Origin: Dacryopinax spathularia
Lineage: Eukaryota; Basidiomycota; Dacrymycetes; Dacrymycetales; Dacrymycetaceae
NCBI GenBank assembly: GCA_037974965.1
Contig: JBBPFI010000006.1
Span: 1,426,001-1,490,000, forward strand
Length of the DNA: 64,000 nt
Direction of reading: 5' to 3'
A program made the translations under genes and the position numbers. Shown here piece by piece: positions 12,851 to 22,755 of the stretch; within the stretch, counting starts at the first letter, position 1, and the number at the start of each line of letters is the position of its first letter. A model generated the notes under the pieces. That model searched no databases. It saw only the letters and a list, made by a program, of their open reading frames with translations, and was not told where the DNA came from.

Positions 12851-13348
12851 GGCGGAGGCCTAGGGTAAGAGCTCAGTCACAGAAGACAAGGGCGGGCCTG
12901 CATGTATGCACACCCGGATGTAGCCAAATCTAACGGCCTAGCACGCAGCAAATGGCGCTTGCGAGTATGATTGTACAGAAGAGAAGTACCGGTGCCGTAA
13001 TTTTCTTTCGGCATGAGGGAGAGAACAAGAGGAAGGAGAATGTCGAGAAGGATGATGAGAATGGTACGTTAGCATGCCAGGCTGGTCGTTCTTTGCAGGA
13101 ATAGCGCCCACAAGTGGCGGTGCATCATTAGCCGCCCGTGCATGGTACCCTTCGCAGTGCATGCCCCCTTCGGTCATATATGAGCTTTCGCCCAAGCGTG
13201 TTTTCGGGCACCAATACTTCAAAAGGAGGTTACGCTGGACCTGCCGGCGTCCGATCCACAAAAGGTGCGTTCTAGTGCAGTGAGCAGACGAGATGGAGTT
13301 CTGATAACGATGATGTTCGATTTGCAAGAGCACCACGCCACGACGGCC

Positions 13349-14410
13349 CACCGTCGGGCTACAACGGCGAACGTCAGGCTCCAACGGGATGAGATAAGGC
13401 TAAGTGTACAGCCTGCAGCCGCTGGTGTCAGGCTCCAACGTTAGTAGCCAGACGTCCGTAGGAAGGCGTCAGGCTACAACGTTAGTCGCGAGGCTCCGCA
13501 GGAGTGCGTCAGGACACATCGCCGACCGTCACGCTACAGCCGGTGCGTTCCTGCTCGAGAGAGTGGAGATGTGCACTAAGATGCCGTGCAGATCCTCTGG
13601 TAACGCGTCTGGCTACAATCGTCAGCGTCAGGCTACAAGCCGATCGAGATCTGGCTACATCGCTAGTAGCCAGCGTGCCTAGGAACGCGTCAGGCTACGA
13701 CAGCGGCCGTCAGGCTACACCAGCCAGTCCTGAGGATGCAGGAGGTGCGTTCCTCTCAAGCAAATGGATGAGGCGCAGTACTGATGCGGTGTAGGCTACA
13801 ATGGGTAGCGTCAGGCTACAATGGGTAGCGTCAGGCTACAATGGGTAGCGTCAGGCTACAATGGGTAGCGTCAGGCTACAAGCCTATTGAGATCTGGCTA
13901 CATCGCTAGTAGACAATGTGCCTAGGCACGCGTCAGGCTACGACAGCGGCCGTCAGGCTACACCAGCCAGTCCTGAGGTTGCAGGAGGTGCGTTCCTCTC
14001 AAGCGAATGGATGAGGCGCCATACTGATGCGGTGTAGATCGTAATGGTAACGCGGCGGGCTACAATGGCTAGCGTGAGGCTACTAGTCCATTGACATCAG
14101 GCTGCATCGTTAGTAGCCAGACGTGCCAAGGAATGCGTCAGGCTACATCACAGAGCGTCAGGCTACCATATTCAATTGCGAGGCTGCGGAAGGGTGCGTT
14201 CCTGCTCATGCGAGTGGATGAGGCGCATTGCTGATGGTGGGTAGATTGCTTTGGTACGCGTCGAGCTACAACAGCCAGCGTCAGGCTAGAACGTGGTGAG
14301 ATCAGGCTATATCCTACAAGATGCGATCATCATTCTCAGGCTATGCTGTTAGTGTCCAGGCGTTCCAAGGAACGCGTCAGGCTACATCGCCGGCTGTTGG
14401 GCTGCAGGTG
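13349..14410. repeat. Minisatellite with 243-bp higher-order repeat
   Basis: The whole region is built from variants of a 13-20 bp unit centred on 'gcgtcaggctaca'. Four perfect 20-bp copies of atgggtagcgtcaggctaca stand at 13801-13880. At a larger scale 13631-13793 and 13874-14036 are near-identical, offset by exactly 243 bp. Diverged copies of the same block, each with 'tagtagccag', 'gtgcgttcct' and 'gatgaggcg'-like landmarks, lie at about 13420-13600 and 14080-14250. No coding function is apparent. Confidence 0.9.
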
Positions 14411-14850
14411 ATGGGTCCAACGGCGAGGCAGGGGATCAGGTGGGGTACTGATGTACGATGCAGATGCACCTCTCACCAACAGCCGACCACGCCCTGTCAA
14501 GCTGTACCTGGTAGCCAGTCTCAGCTGACCGCCCACGGCTAGTAGCCAGTCTCAGCAACGCGCGCGGCCTCTGCGCAGCGACTACAACGCCCGGGGTGAG
14601 TATCGAGAATTTGAAGAGAATTGAGATTGTCGTTGCGATGAGGGAAGAGTAATCAGGCTCAACCTTAACCTGATGGTGTTGTCGCAAAGCATGCAGGAAA
14701 AGCAGAGGGTTGTGATACCTACACACGGGTTGTACCGCGACTGGCACCAGTGGGCATGTCTTAGCGACGATTGGGACTCTGATCTATGCATTTGTTAACT
14801 ATGAAATCGATTGACGGTCATGATCTTTGATGATCGTGAGTTGGGGGACA

Positions 14851-16380
14851 TCACAAGATCCTAAGACGTGGCACCCTTTGATCAGCCGGGTTTAGGCTAG
14901 CGAGCCAGCGCCGCTGTATGCCCTTGCCTTCAGCCTCATTCCAGTGGGACGCGAACCAGGCAAGAATATCCTGGTACAGCGAGAAGTAGTCAAAGCCCTC
15001 AGGATCGCTGAGCTGAGCAGCTAAGGCGGTGGGGCCGTGGGCGACAGAGGCCGTGGCGACAATGACGAAGGACGTCATTTCCTCTGGCCATCGAGGATTG
15101 GCAAGTACGTAGCGCAGCTGGAGGTAAGGGGAAAGAAACGTTTAGTGAGTGCTGCGTTATCTCAGTGTACTCAGTGTACTCACCCGCACGGCAAGATAAG
15201 CCAAGGCAGGTAGCAGATACATCCCAGCGGTAGCGAAGTTTGGACCGAACCCAGGGCGAGGGACTTGGCTACCCAAACAGTTCTCATCGAACAGGAGTCG
15301 GTATAGCTGTAAGTGGTGAACGATGGGTGGTTGATAAAGGGGTCAAAACAAGGCTCACCGAGAAAAGGGGAGGAGACTGGAAGAACCCGGAAGCAGGGAG
15401 ACCCTCTGCCGCAGTATCTATGGGAAACAGAAACGCGGGAAATTCGTAAGCCCCTACGGTATCCACCCCCCCCAAGGCTTTCGGAACCAGGAGAGCAGCG
15501 TAAGGGGGTTTGTCAGGTCGAGAAGACAGCGAGTAGAAGTAATCAAGTAGCTGCTGCAAGCCGCTCCGGAGCACGAGGTCGTCCCGATCCAATACCCACG
15601 CGCGGCCTATCTCCAGCTGCAGGAGTACCCAAGTGCACGGTGGTGAGCGGAAGTCAGAGAGTGAAACCGGGACGTAATCACCTCTCTAGAAGCGATTTCT
15701 AGTCCGCTTTCATTTGTGACAAGCGTCCGAAGACGGGGTGAAATGGCGCACACGAAGCGAAACAACGCTTCGCATTCGTCCAGCTGGCTAGAACGTGATT
15801 GATTGTGAGCGAAACTCTGGAACAAGGGTAAAGACGACGCGCCTGCTCAACTCTTCACGCGTGCCCATTCCCAGGGTAGGTTGCAAGGCACGGGCACTAC
15901 CGAAAGTCCAGGTGGATCAGATGGCATCACGTACGAAAGAGTGAACGCGCGCACGCAGGATTATCGCGCCAAGGGACGTTGTCCCTTGAAGCCACCTCAG
16001 CTACAGCAAGCAATGAACAAACTGGATACGCTAGGTTCCCGAATTGTGTGAAGGCCGCTCCGGCAACTCTTCCGGTATTCCTGGAGATCGCAATGAGCGG
16101 CAAAGCAGATGAGAAGGGAGAAGAGGCATCGACTGACAGCGTTGAGGAAGATATGGCAATTCGCGTGGGTAGATCGCAATGCAATCGGTGCCACACGGCG
16201 CTCTATTCTGCTATTAGGATGATAGCCCGCAGTGAGATGAAAGTGGGGTAGTACGGTACGAGCATGAGCGGGAGAACAGTACCAAGCACGATTGCAAGTG
16301 TCGCATGGTCGAAGGTTGGTGGAGATACCACAGAAGTCGCAGGTGCCTGCTTGCAGTGGCTCTAAGAGCTCATTCATCAT
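14851..16380 (-). CDS. MYND-like zinc-finger protein
   Basis: The minus-strand gene starts MMNELLEP at 16380 and has a Cys-rich finger in the first 50 residues: CDFCG...CDTCNRAWYCSPAHA, then after a short intron SAVWHRLHC. This matches the MYND layout (CxxC, CxxC, YCS, W..H..C). However, the usual final Cys-Gln is His and the W-H-C spacing is unusual. MYND fingers bind proline-rich peptides in partner proteins. Further exons give helical sequence ('DLVLRSGLQQLLDYFYSL', 'QLYRLLFDENCLGSQ', 'MYLLPALAYLAVR') and end at TGA 14851-14853 after 'PADQRVPRLRIL'. In mushrooms such genes form a large family of unknown function. The number of exons (five or six) and some junctions are approximate. Confidence 0.6.
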
Positions 16381-17084
16381 GGTCGAGGAGGCGCAGGACA
16401 AGCAGGATCGACCAAGAGCTGAGGAGGGAAAGGGAATAAGAAACGGACAGCGATGGAAGTAGGTTGAGGGATACTTTTACAGCTGTGGAGGACGGGTTGG
16501 CAGCGCCTGTGGGAATGGAGGTGAGATGGGTAAAGGGCGTACTGGCCCGCCCGCGGAACAGTGGAAGGGGGGGAAAATACACGCAAGCGCCATGAACAAG
16601 TGCGGTTTCTCACGCCGGGCCGCTGACCGCCGCGCGATCGGATGATGTCGGGGAAGATGTTTGAAAGAAGCAGCTGCGGCACGATGGGGGTTGATTTGCG
16701 GTTCTGGGTCTGGAGTAGAAGAGAAGTGAGAGACCAATGCGGAGGCAGAACTCATTGTTGTCTCGGGGAGTGACTCGAGAGAACCCCATTGTGCACTCGT
16801 TAGCCCGAACATGCACGATGGTACACGTCCATGCATGATAGTGCACGTACATGCACGGCAAGGCATCAGCAAGCCTGATCAGCAGACACAGGGTCCAGGA
16901 ACGACCCATTGTGGTAATGGAGTACCGGGATGGGGACCACAGCCTCTTCTTGAATTTCGGATAAGGAACGAAGAGTCGCGCTAATGGAATCGCATCCAGT
17001 GTGGGCAGGTACATGGAACGGCATGTTCCATGGATCAATTGTTTCGACTAAATATCTGAGAGCATGCGAGTGGATGAAACAAAA
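16381..17084. other. Intergenic with short ATGCACG-rich patch
   Basis: No gene is supportable. At about 16793-16860 the sequence repeats near-palindromic 'tgcacg' and 'catgcac' words about six times within 70 bp, which could be a regulatory or structural element. The rest is unremarkable. Confidence 0.4.
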
Positions 17085-18869
17085 TCAACAACCCCCGAAG
17101 GACATGGAAAGGGACAGGGCAGAGCGCCAACGTGTCCGCAAAGCAGGGGGATCATTCGAAGAGAAGAGATCGAGAGAGTGAAGCTCCTCGCGCAGGTAAT
17201 TGGTCTCCGCTGGTGTGTAAGGACAGGAAGGAGAGTCGAAGTCGACCGTGTGAAGGGCACGAGGAGGGGAGTCCATGTTACCTCGCCTCGGGGTCGACAT
17301 CGGTACTGTATCGTGATGATGCTCGACACCAAACGCCGCCGGATTAGCCTCCCAAATAGCGTCGTCTGCGTCGGATGTTGAAGTAGACATGTCTATGCCG
17401 CGAGCACCATGTTCAAAACAACCAAATAAGAAGAGGTCAACGGGTCGACGATCAGGCATGCCCCTCCCACGGATGGATAACGTGTGGTGATTCCACATTT
17501 CCCGGAAGGACACAGCATCCCCATTGATGTCGTCAAGGAAGAGAAAATGGAGCAACCAGATGTGATGTGTATTCGATGGATCGAGACCATCCTCAAGCTC
17601 CAGTGTGTGGAACAGGTCATACCACTTGTGGCCGAAATTGACGGTTACATCAACCCACATACGTTCGATGCGGGTGTTGTGTACAGATCTGAGGTGACAG
17701 TGAGTGAGGGAGGACACATATGGTGGACGATTGTGCACGTACCGACCCCAAATATATGATCCCCGATTGAGACCCCGATAACCAAGCATCCACTTGGCCA
17801 CCTTCACATTTTCACCACCATGGTCCCCACGAAGGCGAGATGGCGTTCCCCAGGCCTTCCTTGCTTCAAGGAAGACGTTGAGCACGGTGAGAGCGCGATT
17901 GTTATTGCTGGCACGAATGCCTACGATACAGCGCGAGTACCCATCCACGAAAGCGTGAATCACAATCTTCCATCGAATAAGCCCTAGAACAGAGAGAATC
18001 AGGACCTGGTTAAGATAAGAATGATGAAGACACATGCCATGCTGACCGTCGTGGTGCCAGAGGCTATTGGGGCCGGCAACGTGGTACGCCCGTCGTTCCA
18101 AGCGAATACGACAAAACGGGCATCGAATTCTGTCCACAGCATGTAGGGCCGCAGCTGCGTTCTTCAACGTGACATAGTGGCCAAGGGAGACGAGGTGCCC
18201 GTTTAACATACGAACTGATACGTGAGGGAACTGGCGCCTCCAGGCCCGAACAACTTCGACGAGTGCATTGCCGCTCAATGTCTCGGCACTTGCTCGTCTT
18301 CCAACGTAGCGACGCTCTAACGCGCCTTCGAGGGAGGGAACAAGGTCGTAAATGGGTTGGCCCACGACTTGAAGTCGATGGTCTTGCATGCGACGACGTA
18401 GAGTACGCGAGGATATCGATAGCGAGCGAGCCGCGGCTGTTTTGCTACGGGTTAAAGAGATTTGGCGAAGAAAAGGAATGGGGATGTCGATACGTGGGCG
18501 TCCTGCCCGTCCGGTACGCCAGTTCGATGTTGCACACGGATACTCTCGAGGGAGGGGATCGAGGGGAGATTTGACTGCCGCGTCCAAAGCACCAAGCATG
18601 TCACGAATGTCGGTCTCCACAGCCTGCAGCTCGTGAGGTTGCAGGTCGGGAACGAGCTGCAGTGAGACGTCAACGTAGCACGACGGACACAGCGAAGGGC
18701 AAGTCACAGGTTGAAGCCTATGGCGAAATAGCTGCACGTCGGTTTGTGCCGCACGAAGAAGCGGCAGGTTGCCAACATCAACGTGCACAATTGTTGAGAT
18801 CCGCTCTTTCAATCGCTCGAATTCGTCGGCAAGTTGAGAGATCGCGCGGTTGACTTCATGAGAGCTCAT
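17085..18869 (-). CDS. Integrase-core (rve-type D,D,E) protein
   Basis: Exons are 18034-18869, 17741-17983 and 17085-17688, joined by 50- and 52-bp introns. After splicing the N-terminal half is helical, with a helix-turn-helix-like piece (ISSRTLRRRMQDHRL). The C-terminal half is an RNase-H-like integrase core: first Asp in 'NSLWHHDGQHG', 'IHAFVDGYSRCIVGI', second Asp in 'RGDHGGENV', and Glu in 'HNTRIERMW'. All three catalytic residues are present and the reading is intact. These solitary integrase-core genes, without reverse transcriptase or gag, occur in many copies in basidiomycete and animal genomes. I saw no terminal repeats nearby, so it may be a DDE transposase remnant or a domesticated gene. 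Strand transfer activity is inferred from the family only. Confidence 0.8.
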   Translation of the reverse strand: MSSHEVNRAISQLADEFERLKERISTIVHVDVGNLPLLRAAQTDVQLFRHRLQPVTCPSLCPSCYVDVSLQLVPDLQPHELQAVETDIRDMLGALDAAVKSPLDPLPREYPCATSNWRTGRAGRPRIDIPIPFLRQISLTRSKTAAARSLSISSRTLRRRMQDHRLQVVGQPIYDLVPSLEGALERRYVGRRASAETLSGNALVEVVRAWRRQFPHVSVRMLNGHLVSLGHYVTLKNAAAALHAVDRIRCPFCRIRLERRAYHVAGPNSLWHHDGQHGMCLHHSYLNQVLILSVLGLIRWKIVIHAFVDGYSRCIVGIRASNNNRALTVLNVFLEARKAWGTPSRLRGDHGGENVKVAKWMLGYRGLNRGSYIWGRYVHNRPPYVSSLTHCHLRSVHNTRIERMWVDVTVNFGHKWYDLFHTLELEDGLDPSNTHHIWLLHFLFLDDINGDAVSFREMWNHHTLSIRGRGMPDRRPVDLFLFGCFEHGARGIDMSTSTSDADDAIWEANPAAFGVEHHHDTVPMSTPRRGNMDSPPRALHTVDFDSPSCPYTPAETNYLREELHSLDLFSSNDPPALRTRWRSALSLSMSFGGC

Positions 18870-19977
18870 TGCAAGCCAAGGGGTAGGATTTGTGAAGGGG
18901 AGGAGGGCAAGGTGGAGAGCGGACCTTCAAGGAGAGGACGCAGCACAGAGATCTGCCCGCGGAGACTCGGAGCTGGCCGCAGACCAAGACATGAGCGGAT
19001 TCTGTATTGGTGCCCCAGAGCCCCCAGACACCCCCGGCTCAGGCACTTGATTACAAGCGGGAGCCCGACCGAACCTGGGCGAGACCAACGATCCAATACT
19101 CCTGATGGAAAAGGCAGACCAGCGAGAAATTATAGGAAGAGGAGTGATGACCAGATATTTAATTTGGAGCCACTATATCCGGCAGATTATGGGTTTTGTG
19201 CATGACGAAGGGGCTAAACAGATGCGAAACTAGCACCCTGCAGGTTTGGGCAGATGAGGGTGAAGATACGGTCGTGATGAGCATGGCGATAGAGGGAAGG
19301 TGGGTGTGGATACGTGATATACGGTGCTACACAGGGCAGAAGGGGGCAAGGTCGTGCGGGTACGGGCGGGGTCGTGAAGAGAAGCACGGGTCCAGATTTT
19401 GTCCCATACGCCTCGTCATACGCTACACTCCTCCGCTCCGCATGAGGCTATTCTTTGGCGGCGAATGATACTTTTTTTAGCATTGGCTTCTGCTTAGATT
19501 TGATCGCTGATCAGGTTCTCTACTGGTATCTTCATGGCAACTTGACTGCTCAAAGAAGCCGAAACCTGATCAGACGATGAGGATTGTCCGCGCATTGTTG
19601 TCATTTGGTCAGCGTGAGCCCACGCTGGTGGCAGCGCTAGCAAGGCTTGAAAAAATTTTCGGCCTGCTATTGGTACATGTATATGCAAGGTCCTGGGAAG
19701 AACATGGGATCCATTGGTCTGAGTTGCTGGTGGTCGATGACTGCTACACTACTAGTAACTGTCGATTACCATGCACCAAGCAGCTGCATCTGTCATAGCA
19801 AGAACGTTATGACAGATAGGCAGGCAGACGGTTCTACTACATCTCGGAGGCCAGATGAAAGCAGGCCCTTCAATAACTGGTGACCACAACCGCCTTGGGC
19901 GTCTCAATCTAGGAAGCAGCCTCAGCGACGTGGATCATCGACTTCTAACCTTGTACCGGCACTGCGGCGAAACAGAC
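18870..19977. other. Intergenic, nothing recognised
   Basis: More than 1 kb without a supportable gene. Several short frames exist on both strands but none has a signal peptide, domain or coherent splicing. Confidence 0.5.
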
Positions 19978-20189
19978 CTAAATCCCAGGCCAATCCTGGT
20001 CGACCCCGTCGACCTGGACAGTACCAGGCTCTGTGGCACCGTATGGAGTCAGGATGGCGCTCCAACACGATGCTGAACTGGGATCGTACCGTACGTAGTT
20101 GTCTCTCTAGCCTGAGGCTGGAGGGCAAGGCCCATAACTTGAACTCCGGCGAGGAAAAAAGCGAGCAGCAGGACTGTGCTGAGCTGCAT
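19978..20189 (-). CDS. Tiny secreted precursor peptide 1 (tail VDQDWPGI)
   Basis: Two exons, 20090-20189 and 19978-20030, with a 59-bp phase-1 intron, encode 50 residues. The first 20 or so form a signal peptide (MQLSTVLLLAFFLAG...). The second exon ends in GTVQVDGVDQDWPGI followed by a stop. Signal peptide, single phase-1 intron, about 18-residue second exon and a D-x-D-x-P-G-I end are shared with three other genes in this window (28.5, 39.1 and 40.7 kb). It is the most diverged member and lies about 5 kb outside the main cluster, with the Cys-rich membrane gene and SSL1 pseudogene between. It has no CaaX box, so it is not a classical basidiomycete mating pheromone. Function unknown; a RiPP-like or signalling precursor is my inference. 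Confidence 0.65.
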
Positions 20190-20284
20190 GTTCGATGAGA
20201 TCCGAGATCCGAGATCCGGAGAGGCGATACGGACTTGAGTGGTGCGGATGGACGACTTGGGTCTTGATGCTGATGCATCAGGCC

Positions 20285-20294
20285 AGCTTAAGTA
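20285..20294 (-). promoter_or_regulatory. Shared core promoter element of peptide gene 1
   Basis: Minus-strand TACTTAAGCT followed by GGC, about 96 bp upstream of the ATG. Peptide gene 4 has TACTTAAAGCTGGC in the equivalent place and genes 2 and 3 have TATTTAATGCT and TATTTAAGGCT. It is probably a TATA-like element. Confidence 0.45.
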
Positions 20295-20969
20295 TGTGTC
20301 TTGGCAGAATCTCACTGCTTTGGCGGGAGAAAGAGCTGCTTGCTGGGTTCTTCCATCGGGATCGAGTCGGTTTATGCTGTGGGTGCTTATCGCTCGCAAG
20401 AGAAGCATAAGAGCTCGGTGGGCGGGTACCTCGATGACTGGATTTGGAAGAGGCCCACGACGCAAAAGGTATACCGTACAGCTTCCGCCGACGCAGGATG
20501 GTCTGTCGGGGCGTCTTCGACGCGTGCACGATGACCAGAGGACACGCTATGATGTCAAACTGCGATCACTTGATGTCCAACGTGCGGCCCCTGTTCCAAT
20601 GGCCGGAATAGGAAGACGATGACTCTACTAGCACACGATCATGCAGGCGGATAGATAAGGAGATTAAAGGTACAGTACGAGTGGGCTGATCGCAGACAGA
20701 CCATGCATACAGACGCTGCAGGAAACCAAAGTCTCGGATTTTGCAATATCCCTATGGCTTAAGTTACATGCAGCTGCTGCTGCGCACACACGTGATCTCG
20801 CACGTACTACTAGGGTAGATGTGTATCGATACAGAGTCTACTGGCAACCAGAACATGCACGTGTACTGTACTGTACGTATAACCTACGGCCCAACCGAAT
20901 GTCCATCCCAGTAAGTTCGATAAAATACAACCCACCTCCCGCCTGCAGACAGCTTACTCCAAGGCTCCG

Positions 20970-22347
20970 TCACTCCACGCTCCTCCGCCTCCTCTGTCCG
21001 ACATCCGACCCAGCTCTCCCAACGACGGTGGGCGGCCCCCCTCTCCCAGGCGCCCCAACAGTGCGGGAAGGGGGAGCAGCCATACTCCTCCTCCCCCCGC
21101 CGCCGCCCTCATTTCCAAGTACGGGCAACAAAATCCCACTTCCCACCCCACTCCCTCCCGCACCCACAGGGTACCCAAATCCAGGCCGAACTTCAAGGCT
21201 GTCCTTCTCCTTCCCACCCCAGCTCCCCGGTGTCGCCGGCGTCCCCGGGTCGTCTCTATACCTCCCCACCCCTACTCCAGGCACAGCAAGTACGCTCCCA
21301 GCCGGCAAGCTGCCCCTCACCCTGGAGAGGACTTCCCGGTACTGCCCTTGCTCAGCCCAATATTCTCTTCTTCTTCTTTCTTCTCTCGCTCGTTGGCGGC
21401 GGTGGTAGATGTAGAGCGCTGCGACGGTGAGGAATGCGAGGATGATGATGGAGAGGGCTAGGACTGCCCATGTCCAGCCTGGAACGTGGGAGGGCGTATC
21501 GGGCGGAGGGGCGCATGTGCCGGAGGAGAGGCAGTTGTACGAGTCGCACCTGTTTTTTCTTCATAAGCATACAATATATGCGGGGCGGTAGCGCGGAAAG
21601 GAACAGGGAGGGAAATGGAAAGGTGAACAGGGACGTACTCCTTATCGGCCCCACAGCTCCCACCGACCGCCACGGTCGGCTTACAGACCCGGCTGACGCC
21701 ATCACACCACCCCCCAACCTCACAATTATCCCTCGACACCACATCATAAAACACCCCACCCTCCGGATAATACCCCGTATAAACGACATTCTCTACCTCG
21801 CACGCCTCGCCCAAACTGACATTAGCCCACATACACACAAAGTTGAGGCAGATCGAGCCGTTCACGTTCCTGGCTGAGGAGAGTTGAGAGGAGAGGGGGG
21901 AGGGAGGGGGGGAACATTGGTCGTCTCTGTTTAGTTGGCAGGGGGAGCCGGGGGGGACGAGGGGGAGGCAGGCGTCTTCTTCGTCTGGGCAGAAGAATCC
22001 GCTTGGACAGAGATGGGGGATGAAGTTGGAGTTGTCGTACCCAAATCTACCAGCACTGTCAGCTCCAGATGCCTGAAGTGAGGAGGGAGGAAAGGGGCGT
22101 ACGGATACTCGTCCCTCCTACATCCTTTTGCTCTACATACCCCCACCGTCCCGCTCGGGAGGTTATCGTACCCCGTAAGGTTTGAACTGCAGTAAGCGGT
22201 GGAATCACAGTCCCCTGTTAGTTGGTGGTTTGATGGGTTCAGGTGTGTGTTTAGGGGGTTGCAGGGGTGACCTTGCTGTGTCGATCCGCCTAGGGATGGC
22301 GTTGGGAGTGCGGAGACCAGGAGGAGGAGGAGAGATAAGGGGAGCAT
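20970..22347 (-). CDS. Cys-rich single-pass membrane protein
   Basis: Three exons joined across introns near 22047-22103 and 21549-21637. The start at 22347 gives a clear signal peptide (MLPLSLLLLLVSALP). The ectodomain carries about 20 cysteines in motifs such as 'CPSGFFCPDEEDACLPL' and 'CEVGGWCDGVSRVCKP', with N-glycosylation sequons. One membrane helix follows (WTWAVLALSIIILAFLTVAA), then a basic stop-transfer (YHRRQRARE) and a Gly/Pro-rich cytoplasmic tail ending RRRRSVE at 20970. Frame and cysteine pattern hold through both junctions. This is a type I cell-surface protein; similar Cys-rich proteins are common in basidiomycetes but have no known role. The opposite-strand proline-rich frame is its shadow. 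Confidence 0.8.
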
Positions 22348-22391
22348 GCCGCTCGTCGACCAGGCGGTGGTCGGGTATCGCAGGTGATGAA

Positions 22392-22421
22392 GAGGAGGAG
22401 GAGGAGGAGGAGGAGGAGGAG
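22392..22421. repeat. GGA trinucleotide microsatellite
   Basis: About ten GAG/GGA triplets in the 5' region of the Cys-rich membrane gene. The antisense glutamate-run frame arises from this repeat. Confidence 0.8.
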
Positions 22422-22755
22422 CAGAGGAGCAGAGGGAGAGAAGAATGTCCGATCGTCGGTGACCGCGTGTGTACCTGCGCAGTAGCCAAGAATAACTCGG
22501 CTCCTCTTCCCACAGTACCAAAATCACGCCGATCAGCGCACAGCCACCAGTATCGCCGACATCTTCACGCGCGTCATCGGCGATAGGGTGCCTGATCGGA
22601 GGGGCGAATTTGTGCAGTGCCTCTTCATGGTGCCAACTTCCTAGGCTGGGCGGGTCCTGGTGAGCGTCCGCCCAGTGCCCCCCCCCCAAACTGATGACCT
22701 CTCCGAGACAATAGAATACAATTAATTAACGATTGATACAATAGTCCCACTATTC

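Noticed and set aside
13349-14410. CRISPR-like array
   Set aside because: Units are contiguous and variable rather than identical repeats with unique spacers, and the genome is eukaryotic.
20774-20824. Short frame MQLLLRTH... near a TTAAG word, considered as a fifth peptide gene
   Set aside because: No intron, no D-x-D-x-P-G end and only 16 residues; the resemblance stops at the first three residues.
20821-21408. Proline-rich plus-strand open frame of 195 codons
   Set aside because: Shadow of the last exon of the minus-strand Cys-rich membrane gene (Gly/Arg-rich tail read backwards); no domain of its own.
22182-22586. Plus-strand frame with a run of glutamates
   Set aside because: The glutamate run is the GGA microsatellite in the 5' region of the minus-strand gene; the rest has no coding character.
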